A stretch of 64,000 nt of DNA from Bradyrhizobium sp. NDS-1 (GTDB lineage: Bacteria; Pseudomonadota; Alphaproteobacteria; Rhizobiales; Xanthobacteraceae): contig NZ_CP136628.1 in assembly GCF_032918005.1 (NCBI RefSeq), positions 2,775,501 through 2,839,500 of the forward strand, written 5' to 3'. Numbering within the stretch: the stretch's first letter is position 1; every line of letters begins with the position of its first letter. The position numbers and the translations under genes are program-made. Positions 38,022 through 46,827 of the stretch are shown piece by piece. The notes under the pieces are model-generated. The model saw nothing but the letters and a program-made list of their open reading frames with translations. It was not told the origin of the DNA and made no database searches.

Positions 38022-38939
38022 ATGCGTGTTTTTGCCACCGGTGCGAGCGGTTTCCTGGGCTCCTATCTCGTCGCGGACCTCTTGGCGCGCGGGCACGAGG
38101 TGGCCGTGCTGTTGCGGCCGGCAAGTTCCTATTGGCGCCTGGGGGAGCTTCGTAACCGGCTGCACGTGATCCCGGGCAGTCTGGAGCATCCGGACGGGCT
38201 GCGTGCAGCACTCGGGGCGTTCGCGCCCGAGGCGGTCGTGCACATGGCCTGGCGCGGCGTCGCAGGCAGCGATCGCAACAGTCCGGTTCAGGCCGTCAAT
38301 GTGGCCGATACGGTGGACCTCGTCGAACTCGCCGCCCAGGCCGGCGCCAGGATCTTCGTCGGAGCCGGTTCGCAGGCGGAATACGGACCCTATGATCGCG
38401 CGATCCGGGAGGACGATGTGCCGCGGCCGACGACGTTGTACGGCATGGCCAAGCTGGCGGCCGGATCGATGTCGATGCGCCTGTGCGAGGAGCGCGGGCT
38501 GCGGGCAGCGTGGCTCCGGATCTTCTCGACATACGGCCCGAAGGATGCCGACCACTGGCTGATCCCGAGCATGATTCGGAACTTGCGCTCCGGGCATCCC
38601 ATGGCGCTGACGGCTTGTGAGCAGCGCTGGGGATTTCTGCACGCGCGCGATGCTGCCAGCGCTTTCCGCCTGGCGATCACGCATGATGCGGCGAGCGGCA
38701 TCTTCAATGTCGGCAGTGCGGACGCACCGCCGCTGCGCGAGACCGTGACGCGGCTGCGCGATCTGATTGACCCGCGCGCTGCTCTCGGCTTCGGCGAGTT
38801 GGCGTATCGGCCCGATCAGGTTATGGTCCTGGCTGCGGACGTTTCGCGCATGCTCGCCTTGGGCTGGAAGCCCGAAGTGCCGTTGGATGAGGGATTACGC
38901 GAGACGGTAGACTGGCATGACGCGACCAAATCTTCCTGA
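38022..38939 (+). CDS. NAD(P)-dependent nucleotide-sugar reductase/epimerase (extended SDR)
   Basis: A 305-residue SDR with TGASGFLG (6-13), catalytic Ser117 in VGAGSQAEYG and YGMAK (Y140, K144). It resembles the reductases and epimerases that act on CDP- or dTDP-4-keto-6-deoxy sugars. Its stop overlaps the start of the transketolase N-subunit gene by 23 bp, so the three proteins are probably made together, and rfbF-rfbG lie 2 kb upstream on the same strand. A 4-keto reductase acting after the transketolase step is the inference. Confidence 0.85.
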   Translation: MRVFATGASGFLGSYLVADLLARGHEVAVLLRPASSYWRLGELRNRLHVIPGSLEHPDGLRAALGAFAPEAVVHMAWRGVAGSDRNSPVQAVNVADTVDLVELAAQAGARIFVGAGSQAEYGPYDRAIREDDVPRPTTLYGMAKLAAGSMSMRLCEERGLRAAWLRIFSTYGPKDADHWLIPSMIRNLRSGHPMALTACEQRWGFLHARDAASAFRLAITHDAASGIFNVGSADAPPLRETVTRLRDLIDPRAALGFGELAYRPDQVMVLAADVSRMLALGWKPEVPLDEGLRETVDWHDATKSS

Positions 38940-39735
38940 GCCGAAAGAATTCGCACGACGCATTCGTGCGCATGCGTTGCGTATGGTGCATGCCGCCAAG
39001 GCTTCGCATATCGGCGGCTGCCTCTCGATGGCGGACATCCTGGCGGTGCTCTACACGCGGATCCTGCGCGTCGATCCGGCCGATCCGCAAGCAGCAAGCC
39101 GCGATCGCTTCGTTCTCAGCAAGGGCCACGCCACGGCGATCATGTACGCCGCCCTCGCCGAAAGCGGTTTCTTTTCCCCGGCAGAGCTCGACACCTATTG
39201 CCGCGACGGATCGATCTTCACCGGACACGTCAGCCATGCCGTGCCCGGCGTCGAGGTCTCCACGGGCTCCCTCGGCCATGGTCTGCCGATTGCAATCGGC
39301 ATGGCGCTCGCCGCGCGAACGGCGGGTGCTGGCAGCCGCGTGTTCTGCCTGCTCAGCGACGGCGAATGCGACGAGGGCTCGAACTGGGAGGGCATCCTGT
39401 TCGCGCCCCATCACAAGCTCGATAATCTCTGCGTCATCGTCGACTTCAACAAGATCCAGAGTTTTGGTTCGGTCGCCGAGGTGTTGAACCTCGATCCGTT
39501 TGCCGAGAAATGGAAGGCGTTCGGCTGGCAGGTCGAGGAGATCGACGGCCACGATCTCACTGCGCTCGAGCATGTGCTGGGAGGTGTGCCGACGGCGTCG
39601 GGCCGGCCGACGGTCGTGATCGCGCACACCGTGAAGGGCAAGGGCGTGAGCTTCATGGAGAACAAGCTCGAATGGCACTACCGCTCGCCTTCTGATGAGC
39701 TGCTCGCGCAGGCGTTGGCCGAGGTTGGCGCATGA
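38917..39735 (+). CDS. Transketolase, N-terminal (TPP-binding) subunit
   Basis: A 272-residue split transketolase subunit. Seen: the N-terminal MVHAAKASHIGGCLS (conserved His31), LSKGHA (H71), STGSLGHGL (H121) and the thiamine diphosphate motif LSDGECDEG ending in VIVDFN (D148-N178). Transketolases move a two-carbon ketol unit between sugars. The C-terminal half is a separate gene whose ATG overlaps this stop (ATGA). The place in a glycan cluster next to a sugar reductase suggests biosynthesis rather than the pentose phosphate pathway. Confidence 0.92.
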   Translation: MTRPNLPEPKEFARRIRAHALRMVHAAKASHIGGCLSMADILAVLYTRILRVDPADPQAASRDRFVLSKGHATAIMYAALAESGFFSPAELDTYCRDGSIFTGHVSHAVPGVEVSTGSLGHGLPIAIGMALAARTAGAGSRVFCLLSDGECDEGSNWEGILFAPHHKLDNLCVIVDFNKIQSFGSVAEVLNLDPFAEKWKAFGWQVEEIDGHDLTALEHVLGGVPTASGRPTVVIAHTVKGKGVSFMENKLEWHYRSPSDELLAQALAEVGA

Positions 39736-40655
39736 GAACGACGTTCATCGAGAGCCTGTCGCAGGCCGCTAGCGAGAACCCCGACATCTGGCTGCTCTGC
39801 GGCGATCTCGGCTACTCCGTGCTGGAGCCGTTTGCAGCGAAGTTTCCCGATCGCTATCTCAATGTCGGCGTTGCCGAACAGAACATGGCCGGCATCGCCG
39901 CCGGCATAGCGCTGTCGGGCAAGACGGTCTTCATCTATTCAATCGGAAATTTCCCGACGTTGCGCTGCCTCGAGCAACTCCGCAACGACGTCTGCTACCA
40001 TGGTGCCGACGTCAAGGTCGTGGCGGTGGGCGCCGGCTATGCCTATGGCAGCCAGGGCTACACCCATCATGCGCTGGAGGATGCGGGGATCATGTCGATG
40101 CTGCCGGGCATCGAGGTGTTCGTACCCTGCGATCCCTCTGAGGTGCGGGCTGCGACGCGTCTGATCGCAACGAGCGGCAAGCCATCCTACCTGCGGCTCA
40201 GCCGTCAGGGAGAGCCGAATCTCGGCGCCGACGTGACCGACCTTCGCAAGCCCAGGGTTTTGCGTGACGGACGGGATGTCGTCATCCTTGCGTCGGGGCC
40301 GATTGCATCGCGCGCGCTGGATGCCGCCGGCGAACTCGCCAGGCGGGGGTGCGGCGTCGGTGTCGTCAGCGTCTCCTGTCTGAAGCCGCTCGACGAGCTC
40401 GCGATCCGCGACGTCGTGCGTGATGCCTCCCTCATCGTGACGCTGGAAGAGCATATTCTGCGCGGCGGCCTGTTCAGCCTGGTGGCGGGCGCGTTTGCCG
40501 GCGACGCAGTCCGGCCGCCGATCACGGGCATGGGCATTCCAGAGCAGGGCGGCAAGACCTCGCAGGCGGGGTCGCGAGAGGCGCTGCTTGATGCCGCCGG
40601 CCTTTCAGCCGAGGCGATCGTCGCGCGGATCGAGCAGTCGCTGGCGAAGCTCTGA
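39732..40655 (+). CDS. Transketolase, C-terminal (pyrimidine-binding) subunit
   Basis: A 307-residue subunit with the Pyr domain (NVGVAEQNMAGIAAG, with E49 as the Glu that activates thiamine diphosphate), the YGSQGYTHHALED loop and a C-terminal transketolase-C domain. It would form the active site together with the preceding subunit. It ends at a convergent hairpin against the GT2 gene. Confidence 0.92.
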   Translation: MRTTFIESLSQAASENPDIWLLCGDLGYSVLEPFAAKFPDRYLNVGVAEQNMAGIAAGIALSGKTVFIYSIGNFPTLRCLEQLRNDVCYHGADVKVVAVGAGYAYGSQGYTHHALEDAGIMSMLPGIEVFVPCDPSEVRAATRLIATSGKPSYLRLSRQGEPNLGADVTDLRKPRVLRDGRDVVILASGPIASRALDAAGELARRGCGVGVVSVSCLKPLDELAIRDVVRDASLIVTLEEHILRGGLFSLVAGAFAGDAVRPPITGMGIPEQGGKTSQAGSREALLDAAGLSAEAIVARIEQSLAKL

Positions 40656-40685
40656 CGCCGCCTGCGCATCATGCGCCAGACGGCG
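40656..40685. terminator. Possible convergent hairpin
   Basis: An imperfect GC-rich inverted repeat (CGCCG ... CGGCG arms, inner TGCGCATCATGCGCCA) spans the stop of the transketolase gene and the last codons of the GT2 gene. There is no T-run, so termination is only possible. Confidence 0.3.
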
Positions 40686-41655
40686 GCGAGGGATCGAAAT
40701 TGACGCGCTCGCGCTCGAACACAACGGGCTTCTCGCGCACCTGTCCGTAAATCGCGAGGACGTACTCGCCGATCATGCCCATGAAAAAAAGCTGCACGCC
40801 GCCGAAGAAGAACATGGCGACGATCAGCGTGATGATGCCGGGCTCGGCGAGCTGCCGGTACAGGATCAGGCCGACCACGAAATTGACGATGGCGTAACCG
40901 ACGCTCAGCGCCGAGATCAGAAAACCCGCGAGCAGCCCGAAGCGGACCGGTGCCGTGGTGAAGGACACCAGTCCGTTGAGGCCCTGGTCGATCAGCGCGC
41001 CGGCGCGGTTCTTGGACAATCCCTTCTTGCGCTGGCGCCAGGTGTAAGGGACGCCGACGGCGCGGCCGCCGCATTCGAACGTCATCATCCGCATGAACGG
41101 ATATGTGTCGCGGACGTGCCGCATGGCCTCGACCACGCGGCGGTCGACGAGCTGGAAGTCGCCGACGCCGGGCGGAACGTTGACCTCGGAGAAGCGGGTC
41201 AGCAGTCGGTAATAGGCGTTGCGGATGCCGCGCATCAGCCGCCCTTCCTCGCGCACCGCGCGGATGCCGTAGACGATCTCGTATCCGGCTTCCCACAGCT
41301 TGACGAATTCGGGAAGCAATTCGGGTGGATCCTGTAGGTCGGCCGGCATGAACAGGAGGACAGCGTCGCCGCGCGAGGCCATCACGCCGTTGAAAGTGTT
41401 GCGCAGCGGGCCGAAGTTACGCGCGTTGACGATGATCTTCACCGCGGGGTCCTGTGCAGCGATCTCGCGCAGGATCTCGACGGTGCGATCGTCGGAAGCG
41501 TTGTCACAGAAGATGTGCTCGCGCCGATAGCCCTGGAGCTCGGCGTCGAAGATATTCCGGATCGCATCATAGCAATCCCTAACGTTGAGCTCTTCATTAT
41601 AGCAGGGCGTGATGACGCTGATTGTTTTCACGTTCGCATCTCTCGAGAAGGACAA
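40669..41655 (-). CDS. Polyprenyl-phosphate glycosyltransferase (GT2, DPMS/GtrB type)
   Basis: A 328-residue protein. The N-terminal GT-A domain has SVITPCYNE (13-21), DNASDD and the catalytic ADLQDPPEL (105-113); two membrane segments follow at about 240-265 and 273-300, and the end is EYVLAIYGQVREKP. This is the dolichyl-phosphate-mannose-synthase / GtrB architecture that loads a sugar on polyprenyl phosphate. It sits 4 bp after the GT-C-like gene, with which it probably forms a side-chain addition module. Confidence 0.92.
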   Translation of the reverse strand: MSFSRDANVKTISVITPCYNEELNVRDCYDAIRNIFDAELQGYRREHIFCDNASDDRTVEILREIAAQDPAVKIIVNARNFGPLRNTFNGVMASRGDAVLLFMPADLQDPPELLPEFVKLWEAGYEIVYGIRAVREEGRLMRGIRNAYYRLLTRFSEVNVPPGVGDFQLVDRRVVEAMRHVRDTYPFMRMMTFECGGRAVGVPYTWRQRKKGLSKNRAGALIDQGLNGLVSFTTAPVRFGLLAGFLISALSVGYAIVNFVVGLILYRQLAEPGIITLIVAMFFFGGVQLFFMGMIGEYVLAIYGQVREKPVVFERERVNFDPSPPSGA

Positions 41656-41659
41656 TTGT

Positions 41660-43138
41660 TCATCGCGGCGTGTCGGCGGCGTAGACGGCGGACTTGTTGT
41701 AATATCTGGCGATGCAGTCGTTCGGCAACCGGTCAGCGTTGTCAGTCACATCGGCGGTCATCAGCAGGGACGGCGTCCCTTTGTGACGCGGAACCGCGAC
41801 AACGGGCTCGCGGTTCGTCGTCAGGAGGGCATGCCGTTCGGCGCTCTCCCGCCAGTACGGGTACAGGCCCTGCCACTGCGCGCGCAGCTGAAATGCCGTG
41901 GAGCTCAGGCAGAGCGAAGCGATCGTGAGCAGTGCCAGGCCCGCAGGCATCCCGATGGGGCCGAGCAGGCCGCGAAACGCGCCCGCCGCAACCCGTTCGC
42001 GCAATTGCGGGCGGTAGGCACCGACGATCAGCTTGACTCCCAGCGTCGATCCGAACAGCAGCAGGATCAATGCTTGGTTCTGCGCCCGTTCAATGAGCCG
42101 CATGCCCGTCGCATAGCGATGAGCGAAATATTCGAAGTAGCAGCACGCCAGGCAGATCGCGATTGTGCCGAGAGCCAACAGCTTTCTCACTTGGGGCCCC
42201 TGGGGCGTCGGGTCAGGCTCGATCAATGCGATAAGGCCGACGGCGGCGAGCCAGGCGACGATGGCGGGCTCTCGAAGGAAACGACCGAGACCGACGAGCG
42301 AGTCGATGAGCGCTTGAAACACCGACCATGTCACATGCCCGCCGTTCGGGAGTTGTTCCATGCGCGCGCTGTTGCCGCTGGCCGAGACAACGATGATCCA
42401 CCCGATCGCGATGGCGATCGCGATCAGCAAGTGATGCACGATCTGGCGCTGCTGGCCGAAGAGATGGCGCGCAGCCAGTGACGCCGAGACAATCAGCAGC
42501 AGCCACGGCCCGGTGAATTCGTTGCATAGCGCAGCCGCGAAACCGCCTAGAGCCATCGCAAGGCTGAGCGTCCAGGAGAAGCCGGCCTCCCCGTCAAGGG
42601 TCCGAATGCACTCTCCGAGGATCAGGATGGTGATCAAGGCAGGCGGGACATAGCAGGTCACGGCCGAGAGCCAATAGAGCAGATCGCGCACACTCGGGGC
42701 TGCGCTGACCACGGCGCTCGCGAATGCAAGTATGAGAAAAACCAATTGCGGAGCGGTGGTGCGAGGCCATGCACGGACTATGGCGAGCGCCGTGCCGGCC
42801 AGGAACAGCGCTGCGCTCGCGGCCATCGTCAGTGAATAGGCCGACAACAGGCTGACACCCGCCGCTGCGGAGATCGCCGGCGGAACCTGGGTCAGCCACA
42901 GAGCCAGAACTCGGCCCGATTGCGAGTGATAGAAGAGCGATACGGTATCGATGAAACCATGACGCGCGTATAAATCCGCGAAGCAGAAGTCGTCATGTTC
43001 GGGCGCGCTAAGTGACGTGAGCGCGAACAGAACCAGCAGAAAAATTGCAGGAAACAGGCTGCACAGCGTCCAGCCAATACAGGCTCGGCCATCGGCGTGG
43101 GGACGTGCTGCCAGTGGAATAACACCTTGATTGTCCAC
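41660..43138 (-). CDS. Polytopic GT-C-like membrane protein
   Basis: A 492-residue protein with about 11 membrane segments. The first outer loop carries SAPEHDDFCFAD, an acidic DD pair where GT-C transferases have their catalytic Asp, and the loop CNEFTGP lies further on; the C-terminal 60 residues are soluble. It resembles the DUF6056-type / GtrC-like family. It would use the polyprenyl-linked sugar made by the following gene to decorate a glycan in the periplasm. Start is GTG with AGGGGG before it. Confidence 0.65.
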   Translation of the reverse strand: MDNQGVIPLAARPHADGRACIGWTLCSLFPAIFLLVLFALTSLSAPEHDDFCFADLYARHGFIDTVSLFYHSQSGRVLALWLTQVPPAISAAAGVSLLSAYSLTMAASAALFLAGTALAIVRAWPRTTAPQLVFLILAFASAVVSAAPSVRDLLYWLSAVTCYVPPALITILILGECIRTLDGEAGFSWTLSLAMALGGFAAALCNEFTGPWLLLIVSASLAARHLFGQQRQIVHHLLIAIAIAIGWIIVVSASGNSARMEQLPNGGHVTWSVFQALIDSLVGLGRFLREPAIVAWLAAVGLIALIEPDPTPQGPQVRKLLALGTIAICLACCYFEYFAHRYATGMRLIERAQNQALILLLFGSTLGVKLIVGAYRPQLRERVAAGAFRGLLGPIGMPAGLALLTIASLCLSSTAFQLRAQWQGLYPYWRESAERHALLTTNREPVVAVPRHKGTPSLLMTADVTDNADRLPNDCIARYYNKSAVYAADTPR

Positions 43139-43244
43139 GCAAAGCCCCCTGCGATCTGGGCCAGACTAGAGACAACCGACCCGGGTCGCAATGTTCATTT
43201 CCGGCCGCTGCAGCGTGCGGCTTGCGCGGTGAGCGGCGCCGTCA

Positions 43245-43994
43245 CTAGAACTCCCGTCGCTTCAGCCAGGCCCGCGCTCCCCAATGGGCAAAACACCAGG
43301 CTGATTTGACGAGGGAGAGCTGCTCGACGTTGCGGTAGATCTGCCAGACCCATTTGGCCGAGCGCATCGGGCGGCTCGAGACTGAGGAGCCCCTGACGCG
43401 GTAGCGTGCAAGATCCTCATTGAGGCCGTACGCGGTGTGGCCGCGCTCGAGGATCGAGAGCCACAGGCAGAAATCGTCGTAGCCCTCGTTCTTCATCACG
43501 ATGGGGCCGGCGATCTCGCGATCCACCATCGCCGTCAGCGTCGCGATCGCCGTGTTCTTCAGGAGCTGATCATAAGTCAGCGAGGCCGGCACTTCGATCA
43601 GCCGTCCGGTGACGGTGTTAGCCTCGTTGATGCGGCGGAAGGCGGTGTAGCTGAGGGCGGCCTGCTTCTCCTGCGCGAAGGCAAGCTGCCGCTCCAGCTT
43701 CTCGGGCAGCCAAAGATCATCGCTGTCGAGGAAGGCGAGATAGCGGCCCTGAGCGGCGTCGACCGACGCCTGGCGCGCCAGCGCCGGGCCGCCATTTCTG
43801 GCTTGCCGGATCAGCTTGACGCGCGGATCGCGCTCGCCGATGTCCGCGATGATAGCCGGCGTCTTGTCAGTCGAGCAGTCGTCGGCGATCAAGAGCTCCC
43901 AATCGGCGAATGTCTGGTTCTGCACCGAGCGGATCGTCTCCTCGATCAGGCCTTCGACATTCCAGGACGGTGTAATGATCGAGATGAGCGGCAT
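43245..43994 (-). CDS. Glycosyltransferase family 2
   Basis: A 249-residue GT-A transferase with ISIITPSWN (4-12), LLIADDCSTD, GGPALARQ and DSDDLW (90-95), the metal-binding motif. The C-terminus ends in basic, possibly membrane-contacting helices. It is the last gene of the long leftward operon that begins with ptmE at 53669. Confidence 0.9.
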   Translation of the reverse strand: MPLISIITPSWNVEGLIEETIRSVQNQTFADWELLIADDCSTDKTPAIIADIGERDPRVKLIRQARNGGPALARQASVDAAQGRYLAFLDSDDLWLPEKLERQLAFAQEKQAALSYTAFRRINEANTVTGRLIEVPASLTYDQLLKNTAIATLTAMVDREIAGPIVMKNEGYDDFCLWLSILERGHTAYGLNEDLARYRVRGSSVSSRPMRSAKWVWQIYRNVEQLSLVKSAWCFAHWGARAWLKRREF

Positions 43995-44005
43995 GATGGG
44001 TCCGT

Positions 44006-45409
44006 TCAGTTCACGCGGGCCGGCTCGGCGATTGCCGCGCGCAAGGAGGCCGCAAACGTGTCGAGCAGCTTGGGATCGCCGATATAAAGCTCGCCCGGGT
44101 AAGACCGGCGCCAGGCAGACTCGAAATAGGGCGCGCCTTTGGCCGGATCGAACGGACCCGCGGAGAGCGCCTCGCGCAATCGCGCGGGCACTTGGGCCAG
44201 ACGATCGACCGCGTACACCAGCGGGCAGGAGCGGTAGAACGCATCACCCATCACCACGACGGGCTTGCCGAGCAGCAGCGCTTCCGCGCCAGACTTGCTG
44301 TTGACGGAGATGACCGCATCGGCGCGATTGAGGACGGTGTAATTATTGGTCTGCGGCGGCAGCAGTACGAAATTGTCGAAACGGCGGGCCAGTTCGAACA
44401 GGCGATCGGCCGAGATCGCACCGATCTGGGCAGGGTGCTCCTTCACGACCAGGACATGCGAATCCGGGATCGTGCGCAGCAGAAAGTCGACGGTCGCGAC
44501 CTGGTCGAGATAGTCCGGCGAGCGCAGCGTCAGCGCCATGTCGGCGGGAACGTGGAACGGGTAGTAGACGAAGTGCGTTTCCGGAATCGGTTTGTAGAGC
44601 TTGCGCAGCCGTGTCGCGTTGAGTGCCATCGCGGCGTGGACACGGGCATGACGCAGATTGTGCCCGAACTCCTGGTGCTTGCCGAGCGCGAACTGGTCCC
44701 ACAGCTTCTCGGTGAGGCGGCGGGCGTTGCGAAAGTTGAGGACCTTCTTGAAGGCCGCCGAATAATGGTGCTGATCCTTTTTGGGGATGACGATCGCGCG
44801 CTGCGTCAGCGTTTCGTCGAGATAGGCGCGCACCTCGGGCGACACAGCGTCCGCCGGCGTCGGCATTACGTCGGGTGCGCCGAGAGTGTCGGGCGTAAAG
44901 TACATGCGGCCGCGAAAGAACGAAGGCTCGATGAACCAGTTGCGGATGCCGCGGCGCTTTGCGGCGTAGAAGCTCGCTATCACGGAAAGAAAGCCGCCGA
45001 GTTCCTGCACCAGTTCGGGGCGCTTGCCTTGTCGCTCAAGCCGGTCGAGCACCGCCTCCATCGCGTTGGTATAGATCATGAAGCGCCGGCGCAGCGCGGC
45101 AGTATCGCGGATTCCGAAAGTGAATCGCTCGTGGCTAAACAGGAAATTGGTTCCGTCGAGCCCGTAAGATACGACGCGCGCGTCGAGCGCCTTGCGATCC
45201 TCGGGCGAGGGGCCGGCCTTGAGGCCTTCACGATACATGTTCGTGACCGGAACGCCTTCAGTGGCCGACATCTCCGCGCTGCGATCATCGAAGGCGAGCA
45301 GCTCGACATCGTGGCCTGCTGCGCGCAAGCGTTGCGCGACCGGAATCCAGAACCGCGTCTGGTATTCGGCAAGGGTGGTGATGAGAATGGTCTTTGCAGA
45401 TGTTGCCAT
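44006..45409 (-). CDS. Capsule-type glycosyltransferase (KpsS/KpsC-like)
   Basis: A 467-residue protein with a GT-B-like C-terminal half carrying VVKEHPAQIGAI and then NRADAVISVNSKSGAEALLLGKPVVVMG (given in part), the pattern of Capsule_synth proteins that act as Kdo transferases or related enzymes in capsule assembly. The ATG at 45409 is used; a frame open upstream overlaps the previous gene. Its neighbour upstream is a similar protein, and both stand in the legionaminic acid operon, so transfer of a nonulosonic acid is possible (inference). Confidence 0.78.
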   Translation of the reverse strand: MATSAKTILITTLAEYQTRFWIPVAQRLRAAGHDVELLAFDDRSAEMSATEGVPVTNMYREGLKAGPSPEDRKALDARVVSYGLDGTNFLFSHERFTFGIRDTAALRRRFMIYTNAMEAVLDRLERQGKRPELVQELGGFLSVIASFYAAKRRGIRNWFIEPSFFRGRMYFTPDTLGAPDVMPTPADAVSPEVRAYLDETLTQRAIVIPKKDQHHYSAAFKKVLNFRNARRLTEKLWDQFALGKHQEFGHNLRHARVHAAMALNATRLRKLYKPIPETHFVYYPFHVPADMALTLRSPDYLDQVATVDFLLRTIPDSHVLVVKEHPAQIGAISADRLFELARRFDNFVLLPPQTNNYTVLNRADAVISVNSKSGAEALLLGKPVVVMGDAFYRSCPLVYAVDRLAQVPARLREALSAGPFDPAKGAPYFESAWRRSYPGELYIGDPKLLDTFAASLRAAIAEPARVN

Positions 45410-45413
45410 GGTT

Positions 45414-46802
45414 CTATCGGACGTGTTCGATCGCAATGCTCGCGAGCGGCAGGCCCGTCGTCGCACATTGCGCGCGTCTTGCCGTAAATTGAGACGGGTT
45501 CGCCTGGTCATAGGCGGCGATGCGGTGAAGCAGGGTCTGGACGAATGACGGCGCGATCCGTTTGTCGCGTCGAGCCGGGTTGAACTGGCTGCGTAGCCGT
45601 TCCGTGACGGCCGAGCCGAGCGCTGCGCTGGCGGCACCTTTGACGATCTGGCCTAGGCTCGGCTTTGCACGCGTGCCTTTCACGGTCGCAAGCAGCGAGA
45701 GGTAGGGTCGGCGCGAATGCGTTGCGCAGGCCAGGACGTCGGCGACGCGTTCGGCAGCTCCTCCGTCGTTGAGATGGAAGAAGGCTTCGATATCGGCGGC
45801 GTGAACGCGAGCGAAATCGAAGGTCTCGGTCTCGCGCTCGATGTGATCGACTGCGCCGAGCAGCTCTTCGAACGAGTCGACCTGCCGGCTCACGCGCGCG
45901 GGCAGCGCGGCATGGCCGGCGGTGATCGATGTGTTCAAATATTCGAGTTGGAGCGGCAATTTCCCCAGCAAGACCGATTCGACCGCCGTCCCGCAGTTGA
46001 GATGAATGACGGCGGCTGCATTGCGGATGCGGTCGAGCACGCTGCCGGTGCCGTCAATCAGGACGTTCGGGTGGCGCGAGAGGGCATTGCGATAGACCTC
46101 CTCGCTCTCGAAGGGATGCGGGCGCACTAGAATGTTGCGGTCGGGCCGCGCTGCGGCGAGCCGGTCGATCTCGGCGAGATAGTTGGTGAAGACCTGCTTC
46201 AGGTCCGCGATGAAGCGGTCGACATAGGCGCCATCCCAACCGGCTCGCACCATCGCTTCGCGTTCCCCGCCCGGCTTGCCGGTAAAGCGCGAATTGACCA
46301 GCGGGAAATTGGCGTTGACGAGCAAATAGCCGCGTGGCTCGCCGTCGAGCAGCGCCCGCCAGCGAGGGGCTGCGAAATCGAATCGGGGACATCCGGTGAG
46401 GTGAAGCTGGTCCGGCTTCATCGTTCCAGCTGCGAGGAAGGCGTCGTGCAGCCGGCGTCCCCAGAAGAAATAGCCGGACAGGATATCGGCGTAGCCGCTG
46501 CCCTTGATATGAGCGGCCATCGCCGGAGGCGAGTTGCCGCCCTTTTCCGCGAGCACGCCGCCTTCGGTATCGAGCACGTACAGCGCCAGCCCGGCTCCGG
46601 CAAAGCTCTGCATCAGGCCGAGATTGACGGGACGCGCATAGTTGACGACCAGCGCGTCCAGCCCAAGTCGCGGGACATCGATGGCCTGCTCGTACATCGG
46701 CACCAGCACGACGGAGACGCCGCGCCGCGCGAGTTGATAACCGAGCATGACTGCCCCCGGCAGGTCACGCTTGGGGTGATCGACCACCAGGCCTATGCGC
46801 AA
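45414..46802 (-). CDS. Surface carbohydrate biosynthesis protein, GT-B-like
   Basis: A 462-residue protein starting MRIGLVVDHPKRDL, with FFWGRRLHDAF, ILVRPHPFE and VIHLNCGTAVESVLLGKLPL, a family repeatedly linked to surface polysaccharide loci (TIGR04396-like) and related in fold to the capsule transferases. Start is TTG with GGGAG about 8 nt upstream. It lies 4 bp before the KpsS-like gene. The exact reaction is not known to me. Confidence 0.7.
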   Translation of the reverse strand: MRIGLVVDHPKRDLPGAVMLGYQLARRGVSVVLVPMYEQAIDVPRLGLDALVVNYARPVNLGLMQSFAGAGLALYVLDTEGGVLAEKGGNSPPAMAAHIKGSGYADILSGYFFWGRRLHDAFLAAGTMKPDQLHLTGCPRFDFAAPRWRALLDGEPRGYLLVNANFPLVNSRFTGKPGGEREAMVRAGWDGAYVDRFIADLKQVFTNYLAEIDRLAAARPDRNILVRPHPFESEEVYRNALSRHPNVLIDGTGSVLDRIRNAAAVIHLNCGTAVESVLLGKLPLQLEYLNTSITAGHAALPARVSRQVDSFEELLGAVDHIERETETFDFARVHAADIEAFFHLNDGGAAERVADVLACATHSRRPYLSLLATVKGTRAKPSLGQIVKGAASAALGSAVTERLRSQFNPARRDKRIAPSFVQTLLHRIAAYDQANPSQFTARRAQCATTGLPLASIAIEHVR

Positions 46803-46827
46803 GATGTGGGCTCCCGGCAGGTCCGTG

